Notes: generated from the sequence alone by a model not told the origin. A DNA stretch of 64,000 bases from Kitasatospora cheerisanensis KCTC 2395 (GCF_000696185.1 NZ_KK853997.1:5347084-5411083); one strand, 5' to 3'. Counted from the first letter of the stretch, positions 34,117-43,781 are shown. Made by a program: numbers and translations.

Positions 34117-34914
34117 ATGACACCTGTGGAGTTCGCCGTCGCGGCCGAGCACTACCTGACCGGGGCCCGGCTCGCGGAGGGCTCCCGGCGGGTCTACCGG
34201 ATCGCCCTGCACACCTGGGCCTGGCTGCTGGTCGGCCGCACCCCGCCCGCCGGCGCCGAACGCCGCCGGGCCGCACCGCCGGTGCTGCCGCTCGCCCTGC
34301 TGGACGGGCCGGACGCGCCCCGGCGGGTGGCCGAGGCGTTCGCCACCCGGGCCGGAGCGGTCGGCGCGCGCACCGCCAACCGCGAACTCTCCGCGCTGCG
34401 CGCCGCCCTGCGCTGGTGGTGCGAGCAGGGCTGGCTGGCGGCCGACCCGGCCGACGGCCTGCGCCCGCTGCCCGCCGCCCGGCCCGAACCCGCGCTGACC
34501 GACGCCCAGGTGCGCGCCGTGCTCGCGCTGCGGGTGCCGCTGCGCGAGAAGGTGCTGTGGCACCTGGTGCGGGAGACGGGCGCGCCGATCGAACGGCTGC
34601 TGGCGCTGGACGTCGACCGGCTCGACCCGGCCGACCGGCAGGCCCGGCCCGGCGCGGGGGAGCGCCCGCTGCGCTGGCGCGGCGGCACCGCCCGGCTGCT
34701 GCCGCTGCTGATCGCCGGGCGCAGCGCGGGCCCGCTGTTCCTCACCGACCGGCGGGCCCCGGCCGGCACGCCGGACGGCGACCGCTGCCCGCTCACCGGC
34801 CGGGCCCGGCTCTCCTACCGCCGGGCCGCCGAACTGTTCACCGCCGCCACCGCCCCGCTGGACCCGGCCGGCCGCGGCTGGACCCTGCACCGGCTGGCCG
34901 AGCCGCACCGCTGA
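34117..34914 (+). CDS. Tyrosine-recombinase-like protein, catalytic domain truncated
   Basis: 265 residues. The N-terminal core-binding domain is recognisable (EHYLTGARLAEGSRRVYRIALHTW as pieces EHYLTGARL and SRRVYRIALHTWAWLL; TANRELSALRAALRWWCEQGWL). The catalytic domain begins normally with LRVPLREKVLWHLVRETGAPIERLLALDVDRLD, containing the Arg-I box RETG-x-I-E-x-L. After LSYRRAAELFTAAT and GWTLHRL the protein stops (AEPHR), so the HxxR, His/Trp and Tyr catalytic residues are missing. It is therefore unlikely to recombine DNA. It may have been kept as a DNA-binding protein, or it is decaying. ATG 34117 follows weak signals. Confidence 0.7.
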   Translation: MTPVEFAVAAEHYLTGARLAEGSRRVYRIALHTWAWLLVGRTPPAGAERRRAAPPVLPLALLDGPDAPRRVAEAFATRAGAVGARTANRELSALRAALRWWCEQGWLAADPADGLRPLPAARPEPALTDAQVRAVLALRVPLREKVLWHLVRETGAPIERLLALDVDRLDPADRQARPGAGERPLRWRGGTARLLPLLIAGRSAGPLFLTDRRAPAGTPDGDRCPLTGRARLSYRRAAELFTAATAPLDPAGRGWTLHRLAEPHR

Positions 34915-34917
34915 GAC

Positions 34918-34935
34918 CCGGCCCGTCCGGGCCGG
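34918..34935 (+). terminator. Short hairpin after the integrase-like gene
   Basis: CCGGCCC (34918-34924) pairs with GGGCCGG (34929-34935) around GTCC. It is weak, with no U tract. Confidence 0.35.
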
Positions 34936-35057
34936 CGGCCGGGGCCCGACCGCTCCGTACCGACGGCGTGAATGCGGATCGGCCGGTGGGGAGGGACGGT
35001 GGAAGGGGCGTGAAGTCCGTTCCGTGCGCCCCTGAAGTGCCCGACTATGGTCGACGC

Positions 35058-35351
35058 ATGCAAGGTCACGACAGTCACCGTTCCGTCCGCGCCACCATCT
35101 GGGTGCGAGGGCGCGTCCAGCAGGTGGGCTTCCGCTGGTGGACCAGGGCGAGGGCCCTGGAGATCGGGCTGACGGGCTACACGAGCAACCTCGGCGACGG
35201 CCGCGTCCAGGTGGTCGCCGAGGGGCCGCGCGCGGACTGCGAGCGGCTGCTCGCCGCGCTGCGCGGGCCCGGAACGCCAGGTCAGGTCAGTGGGGTCACC
35301 GAGATCTGGAGCTCCGTGGGCGACGGATACGACGGCTTCGCGATCCGATGA
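35058..35351 (+). CDS. acyP: Acylphosphatase
   Basis: 97 residues. It hydrolyses acyl phosphates. The family signature VRGRVQQVGFRWWTRARA holds the catalytic Arg, and LTGYTSNLGDGRVQVVAEG has the catalytic Asn. The C-terminal SVGDGYDGFAIR is normal. ATG 35058 gives a short polar leader MQGHDSHRSV. The acyP position just upstream of smc is the same as in S. coelicolor. Confidence 0.95.
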   Translation: MQGHDSHRSVRATIWVRGRVQQVGFRWWTRARALEIGLTGYTSNLGDGRVQVVAEGPRADCERLLAALRGPGTPGQVSGVTEIWSSVGDGYDGFAIR

Positions 35352-35731
35352 GCACACCGCGGTTGCCGGCCGGAGGAGAGCCGCCGGCAACTGCCGGTGT
35401 CATCCGGTTGCCATCGGGGCAGACTCGTGGTTGACTCCGCAAGCGTAGTGATCCACTACCCCGGCCGATGGCGTGACGACCCCGCCATGCAGGTGACAGG
35501 GGCGCGGTAGCGTGCGGTGATCGTGTTGACCCGTACCGTCTTTGGTGAGACGCTGGAAGCCCGCGCACAGGTCTGAGTTTCCGGCGAGTCTCCGCCGTGT
35601 GAGCATGCCACTCACCAGCGGCTGTCTCGTGTGCCCAGCCAGCACGTCCGGCGCGCAGGCGCGTGCGTATCCCTTCCCCCAAGACCCACACCGTACACGG
35701 TTCGGTCACTCAGCGTGGAGGACCACACATC
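35352..35731 (+). other. 380-base intergenic region before the small coiled-coil gene
   Basis: It holds no gene I can support. There are TTGACT (near 35432) and TTGACC (near 35526) hexamers that could be -35 elements, but neither has a clear -10 at 16-18 bases. A long leader for the downstream gene is possible; its ribosome-binding site GTGGAGG is at 35715-35721. Confidence 0.4.
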
Positions 35732-35935
35732 ATGGCAAAGGCGCTTCTCGGGTACGTCGGCGGCCCCGACCCGCGAATGCTCTCCGAGATGCGACGGCTG
35801 CAGCAGCGCGTCCTGGACCTGGAGAACGAGCTCATGAAGCTCCAGGCCGAGAACGATGCCCTGACTGCCGTCGCCGACGAGCACTCGCTGCTGAACAGCA
35901 TCGATCTGGACCAGCGGGAGCCGGCCCTGACCTGA
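35732..35935 (+). CDS. Conserved small leucine-zipper-like protein
   Basis: 67 residues. MAKALLGYVGGPDPRML leads into a coiled coil with regular Leu/Met spacing: EMRRLQQRVLDLENELMKLQAENDALTAV (about 19-47), seen as RRLQQRVLDLENEL and KLQAENDAL. The end SIDLDQREPALT is conserved as I remember it from other Streptomyces. Function unknown. It is likely an oligomeric adaptor. It lies between acyP and smc; a strong hairpin separates it from smc. The ribosome-binding site GTGGAGG is good. Confidence 0.85.
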   Translation: MAKALLGYVGGPDPRMLSEMRRLQQRVLDLENELMKLQAENDALTAVADEHSLLNSIDLDQREPALT

Positions 35936-36020
35936 TCGACGTGATGGCCTGATCGCTCGTGGTCCTCACGATCGACGCTGTGACGCACTGAGCTTCCCCC
36001 ACAAGGGGATGGCAGCCTGC

Positions 36021-36047
36021 AAGGGACGTCCGAGACGGACGTCCCTT
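36021..36047 (+). terminator. Hairpin terminator upstream of smc
   Basis: AAGGGACGTCCG (36021-36032) pairs perfectly with CGGACGTCCCTT (36036-36047) across an AGA loop, a 12-bp stem with CTTCGTCG after it. Confidence 0.75.
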
Positions 36048-36215
36048 CGTCGTGTCCGCGAAGTTCTTTTGCCGTAACGTGCCCGGCCCGCGGCGTGGCC
36101 AAACCGCCACCTGAGGGCCGGTCGGCGGCCCGGCCGGATACAGTCGCCAGCGGTGCCGTCCGCGCGGGACGGCCGACGGACGAGCGGACCACGGCGGGGC
36201 GAGGAGGACGGGCGG

Positions 36216-39200
36216 GTGCACCTGAAGAGCCTCACCCTGCGCGGGTTCAAGTCCTTCGCCTCCGCGACCACCCTGCGCTTCGAGCCCGGCATCACCTGCG
36301 TGGTCGGCCCCAACGGCTCCGGCAAGTCCAACGTCGTCGACGCGCTGTCCTGGGTGATGGGCGAACAGGGCGCCAAGTCGCTGCGCGGCGGCAAGATGGA
36401 GGACGTCATCTTCGCCGGCACCAGCGGGCGGCCCCCGCTCGGCCGCGCCGAGGTCAGCCTCACCATCGACAACACCGACGGCGCGCTGCCGATCGACTAC
36501 ACCGAAGTCACCATCACCCGGACCATGTTCCGCAACGGCGGCAGCGAGTACGCGCTCAACGGCACCGTCTGCCGGCTGCTCGACATCCAGGAACTCCTCT
36601 CCGACTCCGGCATCGGCCGCGAGATGCACGTCATCGTCGGCCAGGGCCAGCTGGACTCCGTGCTGCACGCCGACCCGATGGGGCGGCGCGCCTTCATCGA
36701 GGAGGCCGCCGGCGTCCTCAAGCACCGCAAGCGCAAGGAGAAGGCGCTCCGGAAGATCGACGCGATGCAGGCCAACCTGAACCGCGTCCAGGACCTGGTC
36801 GCCGAACTGCGCCGCCAGCTCGGCCCGTTGGGACGGCAGGCGAAGATCGCCCGGCGGGCCGCCGGCATCCAGGCCGAACTGCGCGACGCCCGGCTGCGGC
36901 TGCTCGCCGACGACCTGCTCGCGCTGCGGAAGGCCGTCGAGGCCGAGGTCGCCGACGAGCTGGCGCTGAAACTGCGCCGCACCACCGTCGAACAGCAGCT
37001 CGCCGCCGCCATCCAGCGCGAAGCCGTCCTGGACGCCCAGGTCGAACAGCTCGGGCCGGCCCTCGAAGCCGCCCGGCAGACCTGGTACCGGCTCTCCGCG
37101 CTCGCCGAACGCACCCGCGGCACCATCGGACTCGCCGAAGCCCGGGTCCGGTCCGCCGCCGGCGCGGGCCAGTCGGAGGAACGCCGCGGCCGCGACCCCG
37201 AGGACCTCGAACAGGAAGCCGCCCGGGTGCGCGAGGAGGAAGCCGCCCTCGAAGAAGCCCTCGAACAGGCCCGGTACGCGCTCGCCGAAGCCGTCGAGGA
37301 ACGCGCCGAACTCGAACGTGCCCTCGCCGCCGAAGAGTTGCGGATCAAGGCGGCCGCCCGGGCGATCGCCGACCGGCGCGAAGGACTCGCCCGGCTCCAG
37401 GGTCGGGCGGCCGCCGCCCGCTCCCGCGCCGAGACCGCCGAGGCCGAGACCGAACGCCTCGCCACCGCCCGCGACGAAGCCCTGCTCCGCGCCGAGGCCG
37501 CCCAGGCCGAGTACGAGCAACTCCTGGACGACAGCGGGCAGACCGAGGCCGCCGACCAGGAGACCGAACACCGGCACGAGCAGGCCCGCGCCGCCCTCGC
37601 CGAGGCCGAACGGACCGCCACCGCCGCCCGCGAGGCCCTCGCCCGCGCCGAACAGGACCGCGCCGCGCTCACCGCCCGGCACGACGCCCTCGCCCTCGGC
37701 CTGCGCCGCAAGGACGGCAGCGCCACCCTGCTCGGCCGCCCCGGCGTCCTCGGCCCCGCCGCCGAACTGCTGCACGTCGAACCGGGATTCGAGCTCGCCG
37801 TCGCCGCCGCCCTGGGCGCCGCCGCGGACGCCGTCGCCGTCGCCGACCCGGACACCGCCGCAGCCGCACTCGCCCGGCTGCGCGCCGAGGACGCCGGCCG
37901 GGCCGCCCTGCTGATCGCCGCCGACGCGACGGCAGTCGGCGACGACCTCCCCGAACGGGCCCGCTGGGCGGGGGAGTTGGTCGACGGCCCGATGGCGGAC
38001 ACCGCCCGGCAACTGCTCCGCCGCACCGCCGTGGTCGAAGACCTCGGTGCCGCCCGCGAGTTGATCGGCCGCCACCCGCGGTGGACGGCCGTCACCCCGG
38101 GCGGCGACCTGCTCTCCCGGACCTTCGCGCAGGGCGGCTCGGCCGGCGCCCCCAGCCCGCTGGAGACCGCCGCCGCCGTTGCCGAAGCCGCCCGCGGCAT
38201 CGAAGAACTCGACACCCGCTGCGCCGAGTCGGCCGCGGAACTGACCCGGGCCCAGCAGGCCCGGGCCGAACTCGCCGCCGAGGTCGAACAGTTGGCCGTG
38301 CTGCGTCGGCAGGCCGAGCGGCAGCGCGCCGAACTCGCCGGAGCCCTCGGCCGGTCCGGCGGTGCCGCCCGCGCCGCCGCCGGCGAGGCCGAACGCACCG
38401 CCACCGCCGCCGCCAAGGCCGAGAGCGGCCTGGCCGAAGCCCGCGCCGCCGCCGCGGAACTCGCCGAACGCCTCGCCGTCGCCGAGGAGTCGGCCGACAG
38501 CGGCGAGGACGAGCCGGACAGCGCCGAACGCGACCGGCTCGCCGCCGCCGGATCCGCCGCCCGGCAGACCGAGATGGAAGCCCGGCTCGCCGTCCGCACC
38601 CACGAGGAACGCGTCCGCGGACTCGCCGGCCGCGCCGACCAGTTGGACCGCGCCGCCCGCGCCGAACGCGAGGCCCGCGCCCGCGCCGCCGAACGCCGCG
38701 CCCGCGCCCGCCGGGAAGCCGCCGTCGCCGGAGCCGTCGCCACCGCCGCCCGCCGACTGCTCGCCCGGATCGAGGAGACCCTCGCCGCCGCCGAGACCGA
38801 ACGCGCCGCCGTCGAAGCCGCCCGGGCCGCCCGGGAGACCGAACTCCGCCAGTTCCGCGAACACGGCCGCGAACTCAAGGCCGAACTCGACCGGCTGGTC
38901 GACGCCGGCCACCGGGACGAGGTGCTGCGCGCGGAGAAGCGGCTGCGGATCGAGCAGTTGGAGGCGAAGGCGCTGGAGGAGTTCGGCATCGAGGGCGCCG
39001 AACTGCTCGCCGGCTACGGCCCCGACCGGCCCGTCCCCGCCCCGCCGGCCGAGGACGGCGCCGAGCCCGGCGAGCCGCGCCCGTACGTCCGCGCCGAGGT
39101 CGAGAAGCGGCTCAAGGCCGCCGAACGCGCCTACCAGCAGCTCGGCAAGGTCAACCCGCTGGCGCTGGAGGAGTTCGCCGCGCTGGAGGCCCGGCACCAG

Positions 39201-39797
39201 TTCCTCGGCGAACAGCTCGACGACCTGCGCAAGAGCCGCCGCGACCTGCTCGACATCGTCCGCGACGTCGACGCCCGGGTCGAGCAGCTGTTCACCGCCG
39301 CGTACCACGACACCGCCGCCCAGTTCGAAGGCGTCTTCGGCCGGCTGTTCCCCGGCGGCGAGGGGCGGCTCGTCCTCACCGACCCCGACAACATGCTCAC
39401 CACCGGCGTCGAGGTCGAGGCCCGCCCGCCCGGCAAGAAGGTCAAGCGGCTCTCGCTGCTCTCCGGCGGCGAACGCTCGCTGACCGCCGTCGCCCTGCTG
39501 GTGTCGATCTTCAAGGCCCGGCCCAGCCCGTTCTACGTCATGGACGAGGTCGAGGCCGCGCTGGACGAGACCAATCTGCGCCGGCTGATCGCGATCATGG
39601 AAGAACTCCGGGAGAGTTCCCAGCTGATCGTCATCACCCACCAGAAGCTCACCATGGAATCCGCCGACGCCCTGTACGGCGTGACCATGAAGGGCGACGG
39701 CATCTCCCAGGTGATCAGCCAGCGCCTGCGGACGCCGGAACGACCACGGAAACACAGCACGGAAAGGCTGGAGCCCGCGCAACCCGGGCCGGCATAG
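36216..39797 (+). CDS. smc: Chromosome segregation protein SMC
   Basis: 1193 residues, the usual length. It is the ATPase core of condensin that with ScpA/ScpB compacts and segregates chromosomes. The N-terminal head begins VHLKSLTLRGFKSFAS with Walker A GPNGSGKSN at residues 31-39. Long coiled coils rich in Ala/Glu/Arg surround a hinge at about 500-650 (LLGRPGVLGPAAELLHV). The C-terminal head has LLSGGERSLTAVALL (about 1082) and Walker B FYVMDEVEAALDE (about 1105). GTG 36216 follows GAGGAGG; a longer in-frame start at 36153 lacks conservation. The coiled coils have very high Ala content, normal for this genome. Confidence 0.97.
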   Translation: MHLKSLTLRGFKSFASATTLRFEPGITCVVGPNGSGKSNVVDALSWVMGEQGAKSLRGGKMEDVIFAGTSGRPPLGRAEVSLTIDNTDGALPIDYTEVTITRTMFRNGGSEYALNGTVCRLLDIQELLSDSGIGREMHVIVGQGQLDSVLHADPMGRRAFIEEAAGVLKHRKRKEKALRKIDAMQANLNRVQDLVAELRRQLGPLGRQAKIARRAAGIQAELRDARLRLLADDLLALRKAVEAEVADELALKLRRTTVEQQLAAAIQREAVLDAQVEQLGPALEAARQTWYRLSALAERTRGTIGLAEARVRSAAGAGQSEERRGRDPEDLEQEAARVREEEAALEEALEQARYALAEAVEERAELERALAAEELRIKAAARAIADRREGLARLQGRAAAARSRAETAEAETERLATARDEALLRAEAAQAEYEQLLDDSGQTEAADQETEHRHEQARAALAEAERTATAAREALARAEQDRAALTARHDALALGLRRKDGSATLLGRPGVLGPAAELLHVEPGFELAVAAALGAAADAVAVADPDTAAAALARLRAEDAGRAALLIAADATAVGDDLPERARWAGELVDGPMADTARQLLRRTAVVEDLGAARELIGRHPRWTAVTPGGDLLSRTFAQGGSAGAPSPLETAAAVAEAARGIEELDTRCAESAAELTRAQQARAELAAEVEQLAVLRRQAERQRAELAGALGRSGGAARAAAGEAERTATAAAKAESGLAEARAAAAELAERLAVAEESADSGEDEPDSAERDRLAAAGSAARQTEMEARLAVRTHEERVRGLAGRADQLDRAARAEREARARAAERRARARREAAVAGAVATAARRLLARIEETLAAAETERAAVEAARAARETELRQFREHGRELKAELDRLVDAGHRDEVLRAEKRLRIEQLEAKALEEFGIEGAELLAGYGPDRPVPAPPAEDGAEPGEPRPYVRAEVEKRLKAAERAYQQLGKVNPLALEEFAALEARHQFLGEQLDDLRKSRRDLLDIVRDVDARVEQLFTAAYHDTAAQFEGVFGRLFPGGEGRLVLTDPDNMLTTGVEVEARPPGKKVKRLSLLSGGERSLTAVALLVSIFKARPSPFYVMDEVEAALDETNLRRLIAIMEELRESSQLIVITHQKLTMESADALYGVTMKGDGISQVISQRLRTPERPRKHSTERLEPAQPGPA

Positions 39798-39821
39798 GCG
39801 CTAAGTGATACTGGACGGGTT

Positions 39822-41053
39822 ATGGAATACGTGATCCTTGCCGTTGTCATCGCGGTGGTCGCCATCGGCGCGATCACCGGACTCGTCGTTTCCGGCAGAC
39901 GACGCAAAGAGCTGGACAGGCCGAGCCAGACCCCGACGATCACCGCCCCGCCGAAGGCGGACGGCGCGAGCGCGCCGGCCAAGCCGGCCGAGGGGCCGCC
40001 GAGCCCACCGCACCGCCGGCCACCGAGGCCCCCGCCGCGCCGGCGCCCGCCGCCGAGCAGCCGGCCGTCGAGCAGCCCGCCGAGGAGGTGCTGGTCGAGG
40101 AGGCGGAGACCGCCCCCGCGATCGAGGTCCCCGAGCCCACCGCCGGACGGCTGGTGCGGCTGCGCTCGCGGCTCTCCCGCTCGCAGTCCACGCTCGGCAA
40201 GGGCCTGCTCACCCTGCTCTCCCGCGACCGCCTCGACGAGGACACCTGGGAGGAGATCGAGGAGACCCTCCTCACCGCGGACGTCGGCGTCGGCGCCACC
40301 CAGGAGCTCGTCGACAACCTGCGCACCCGGGTCAAGGTGCTCGGCACCCGCACCCCCGACGAGCTGCGCGGCCTGCTCCGCGAGGAGCTGGTCAAGCTGA
40401 TCGGCCCCGAGATGGACCGCACCGTCCACTCCGTCGAGGCCGACGGCGGCCCCGCCGTGGTGCTCGTGGTCGGCGTCAACGGCGTCGGCAAGACCACCAC
40501 CACCGGCAAGCTCGCCCGCGTCCTGGTCGCCGACGGCCGCAAGGTCGTCCTCGGCGCCGCCGACACCTTCCGCGCCGCCGCCGCCGACCAGCTCCAGACC
40601 TGGGGCGAGCGCGTCGGCGCGCACACCGTCCGCGGCCCCGAGGGCGGCGACCCCGCGTCCGTCGCCTTCGACGCCGTCAAGCAGGGCATCGCCGACGGCG
40701 TCGACACCGTCCTGGTGGACACCGCCGGCCGGCTGCACACCAAGACCGGCCTGATGGACGAGCTCGGCAAGGTCAAGCGGGTCGTCGAGAAGCACGGCCC
40801 GGTCGACGAGGTGCTGCTCGTCCTCGACGCCACCACCGGCCAGAACGGCCTGGTCCAGGCCCGGGTCTTCGCCGAGGTCGTGGACATCACCGGCATCGTC
40901 CTCACCAAGCTGGACGGCACCGCCAAGGGCGGCATCGTGATCTCGGTGCAGCGCGAACTCGGCGTCCCGGTCAAGCTCATCGGGCTCGGCGAAGGCGCGG
41001 ACGACCTCGCGCCGTTCGAGCCGGGGGCGTTCGTGGACGCGCTCCTGGGCTGA
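39822..41053 (+). CDS. ftsY: Signal recognition particle receptor FtsY, frameshifted in this sequence
   Basis: The start frame (39822) encodes a membrane segment MEYVILAVVIAVVAIGAITG and the beginning of the acidic A domain, then loses coding character after KPAEG. The -1 frame reads on as EPTAPPATEAPAAPAPAAEQ and into a perfect NG domain: LSRSQSTLGKGLLTLL, GVNGVGKTTTTGKLA (P loop), LGAADTFRAAAADQL, DTAGRLHTKTGLM, LTKLDGTAKGG, GLGEGADDLAPFEP. One added G in the G4 run at 39992-39995 joins the halves into about 410 residues. FtsY is normally essential, so a sequence error is most likely; restart at GTG 40088 giving only the NG domain is the other possibility. It pairs with ffh at 48262. Confidence 0.9.
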
Positions 41054-41069
41054 TCCCGGAGGGCCCGCC

Positions 41070-41118
41070 GGCAAGGTCCGTTCCAGGAGGGCAGCGCTCT
41101 CCCGGGGCGGACCTTGCC
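41070..41118. terminator. Hairpin between convergent ftsY and the primase-like gene
   Basis: GGCAAGGTCCG (41070-41080) pairs perfectly with CGGACCTTGCC (41108-41118); the 27-base loop holds a smaller GGAG/CTCC hairpin. It can serve both strands. Confidence 0.6.
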
Positions 41119-41137
41119 GCATCTCCGGAGCGGGGGA

Positions 41138-41814
41138 TCACCCCGCGAGCGAGGCCTCCCGGTCCCGGGTGCGGTGGCAGGCGTACGCGAGGGTGCCGAG
41201 CAGGAGGCGGGCCTCCGGCGGGCGGTTCTCGGCGGTGGGGCGGCGCAGCCACCGCATCGGGCCGAGGGCGCCGAGGGCGACCGGCGGGGCGGCCAGGTAG
41301 GAGCCGAGGCCGTGGCAGGCCAGGTCGAGGGAGGCGTCGTCCCAGCCCATGCGGTACAGCAGGTCGGGCAGGCGCTCGGCGGTGCGGGGGGCGACGAAGA
41401 ACAGCAGCCGGCCGGCGGGGGAGGCGAGCACGGGGCCGACCTGGGTGCCCATCCGCTCCAGCCGGACCAGGGCCTGCAGGCCCGGCTGGGCCGGGACGTC
41501 CAGGACGTCGAACTGGTGGCCGGTGGGGAGCAGCAGCGGCGCGTCCGCCGGACAGCGCTCGGCGAGCTCGGCGGCACCGGTGCCGGGGGAGAGGAGCGGG
41601 CCGACCCGGTGGTGCAGGTTGGGCGCGGCGCAGAGCGGGACGGCGCACTCGCAGCGGTCCGCGCCGGGCGCGGCCGGGCCGGGGGCGGGCTGCCGGCGGC
41701 GAGCGTCCAGCCCCAGCGCCCCGAGTACTCGGTGGCGGCCTGGAGCGCGGTGGGCCGGGTGCGGCGGCGGGCGCCGAGGGGCGCGAGTCGCAGAGTGCCG
41801 AACAGCTTGTCCAT
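41138..41814 (-). pseudogene. Primase-polymerase-like (bifunctional N-terminal domain) protein, frameshifted
   Basis: The start frame from ATG 41814 gives MDKLFGTLRLAPLGARRRTR, PTALQAATEYSGRWGWTLAAG, then breaks. Another frame continues as DRCECAVPLCAAPN, LLLPTGHQFDVLDVPAQPGL, ALVRLERMGTQVGPVLASPAGRLLFFVAP, LLYRMGWDDASLDL and LLLGTLAYACHRTR to the stop at 41138. Together these match the short Streptomyces proteins annotated as bifunctional DNA primase/polymerase N-terminal domain, found between ftsY and nsdA. Restoring one base in the plus-strand G5 run at 41681-41685 gives one protein of about 225 residues. Function in the cell is unknown. The 431-base gap to nsdA shows no gene. Confidence 0.75.
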
Positions 41815-42245
41815 GCCTCCCCCAACAGGTTCCGGTAGCCGGTGGTTACGGGACGGTGACGGTGCGTCGCTCGGCGGGCGTGTGGTGCGTGGTGCGCCGG
41901 AGGCGCGCGTGAACCGGCGCACACCGATTCCGGTGGCACGGACGAGCAGGAACCTTGCACCCGCGCTTCGGATGCCGGATCGTCGTTGCCGCACCTGTGC
42001 CTCCGCCGGTCTCTCGGGCATGTGCCGGGGTCATGCCGAGCTGACACACAGTGAAGCGCGGCTCTGCGCCCGGTAGTTCACCCGTGGGGGTGGCGAAAGG
42101 TGGCGTTTCTCCAACGTTGCTCCCCCGGATGGCCGAGGAGCACTACGTTCTGGATACGGAATGCAGCGGACCGGTCACGCGGTCGGCGAAATGACGAGTC
42201 AAGGCGAACGGGAGCCCCGAGCCGGGGCGGGATGGGGACGGTCCC

Positions 42246-43700
42246 ATGGGTGAGAAGCAGCCGAACGAGAAGCTGGGCTCCTGGTTCGCGCGCAGTGGCT
42301 GGTCGAAGGGAGAGCTGGCGCGCCAGGTGAACCGGAGAGCACGGCAGATCGGCGCGCACCACGTCTCCACCGACACCTCACGGGTCCGCCGATGGCTCGA
42401 CGGCGAGCAGCCGCGCGAGCCCATTCCGAAGATCATGTCGGAGCTGTTCTCGGAGCGCTTCGGCTCGGTGGTGTCGATCGAGGACCTCGGCCTGCGCGCC
42501 GCCGTCCCGGTCACCACCGTCGGCGGCGGCGTCGACCTGCCGTGGAGCCCGCAGCAGACAGTGCAGGCGATCAGCGAGTACTCGCGCAGCGACCTGATGC
42601 TCAACCGCCGCGGCTTCCTGGGCACTTCGCTGGCGCTGACCGCCGGTGCGGCGCTCATCGAGCCGATGCAGCGCTGGCTGACCCCCGGCCCGAACGGCGA
42701 GCCCACCCCGATCCTGGCCGCCGCCAACGGCGGCGAGCAGTTCACCGGGCGACTGTCCGAGCCGGAGATGCAGCTGCTGGAGCAGACCACCGAGATGTTC
42801 CGGAAGTGGGACGCCCAGAACGGCGGCGGCCTGCGCCGCAAGGCCGTGGTGGGCCAGCTCCACGAGGTCACCGACCTGCTGCAGGAGACCTACCCCGAGG
42901 CCACTACCAAGCGGCTGTTCCGGCTCACCGCCGGCCTCGCCCACCTGGCCGGCTTCATGTCCTACGACGTCGGCATGCACCCCAGCGCGCAGAAGTACTA
43001 CGTGCTCGCGCTGCACGCCGCCAAGGAGGCCGGGGACCGGCCGTTCGGCGCGCACGTGCTGACCGACATGTGCCGGCAGATGATCCACCTCAACCGCGGC
43101 GAGGACGCGCTGGAGCTGATCCACCTCGCGCAGTACGGCAGCCGGGACACCGCCTCCGCCCGCCAGCAGTCGCTGCTGTACGCGATGGAGGCGCGGGCGT
43201 ACGCCACCATCGGCGAGGTGAACCGCTGCGCCCGCGCGGTCCGGCTCTCCGAGGACACCTTCACCGACATCAACTCCGGTGAGGAGACGCCGAACTGGCT
43301 GAAGTTCTTCTCGGCGGCCGAGCTGGCCGCGGAGAACGGGCACTCCTTCCGCGACCTGGCGTACACCTCGGACCGGGGCGCCGCGATGGCCGCCTCCGCC
43401 GAGCCGATGATCACCAAGGCGGTCGACCTGTTCCGGAAGGACCCGGACCACGTCCGCACCTACGCGTTCAACCTGGTCGGCATGGCCTCGGTGCGGCTGC
43501 TGCAGCGCGAGCCGGAGGAGGCGGCGACCTACTGCGAGGAGGCGGTGGACATCGCCCGCAAGGTCCGCTCGGAGCGGCTGAACACCCGGGTCCGGAAGAC
43601 CTCGGAGGCGGCCACCCGGGACTTCCGCGGGGTCGCCGGGGTGGACCGGCTCGCCGAGCGCGTGGTGCAGGACATCCCGGAGTTCGTCCAGGTGGTCTGA
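42246..43700 (+). CDS. nsdA: NsdA, negative regulator of differentiation and antibiotic production
   Basis: 484 residues. The N-terminus is helix-turn-helix-like (LGSWFARSGWSKGELARQVN, DTSRVRRWLDGEQPREPIPK). A segment RRGFLGTSLALTAGAALIEP (about 118-137) resembles a Tat signal but is internal. The rest is TPR-like helices: YYVLALHAAKEAGDRPFGAHVL, NRGEDALELIHLAQYG, ARAYATIGEVNRCARAVR, EEAATYCEEAVDIARK. In S. coelicolor loss of NsdA raises antibiotic production and sporulation. It is a cytoplasmic regulator whose target is not known. ATG 42246. It is upstream of amtB, as in S. coelicolor. Confidence 0.93.
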   Translation: MGEKQPNEKLGSWFARSGWSKGELARQVNRRARQIGAHHVSTDTSRVRRWLDGEQPREPIPKIMSELFSERFGSVVSIEDLGLRAAVPVTTVGGGVDLPWSPQQTVQAISEYSRSDLMLNRRGFLGTSLALTAGAALIEPMQRWLTPGPNGEPTPILAAANGGEQFTGRLSEPEMQLLEQTTEMFRKWDAQNGGGLRRKAVVGQLHEVTDLLQETYPEATTKRLFRLTAGLAHLAGFMSYDVGMHPSAQKYYVLALHAAKEAGDRPFGAHVLTDMCRQMIHLNRGEDALELIHLAQYGSRDTASARQQSLLYAMEARAYATIGEVNRCARAVRLSEDTFTDINSGEETPNWLKFFSAAELAAENGHSFRDLAYTSDRGAAMAASAEPMITKAVDLFRKDPDHVRTYAFNLVGMASVRLLQREPEEAATYCEEAVDIARKVRSERLNTRVRKTSEAATRDFRGVAGVDRLAERVVQDIPEFVQVV

Positions 43701-43781
43701 CGCCCCGTCGGCTCCCCGGCGGCGCCTCGCCGGCACTCCCTCGGCGCCCCGCCCCGGCTCCCCCCGGTACACGCTGGTTCA

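Noticed and set aside
39838..41838. 666-codon plus-strand frame through ftsY and the primase-like gene
   Set aside because: It is Arg/Gly/Ala-rich filler sequence out of frame with conserved proteins on both strands.
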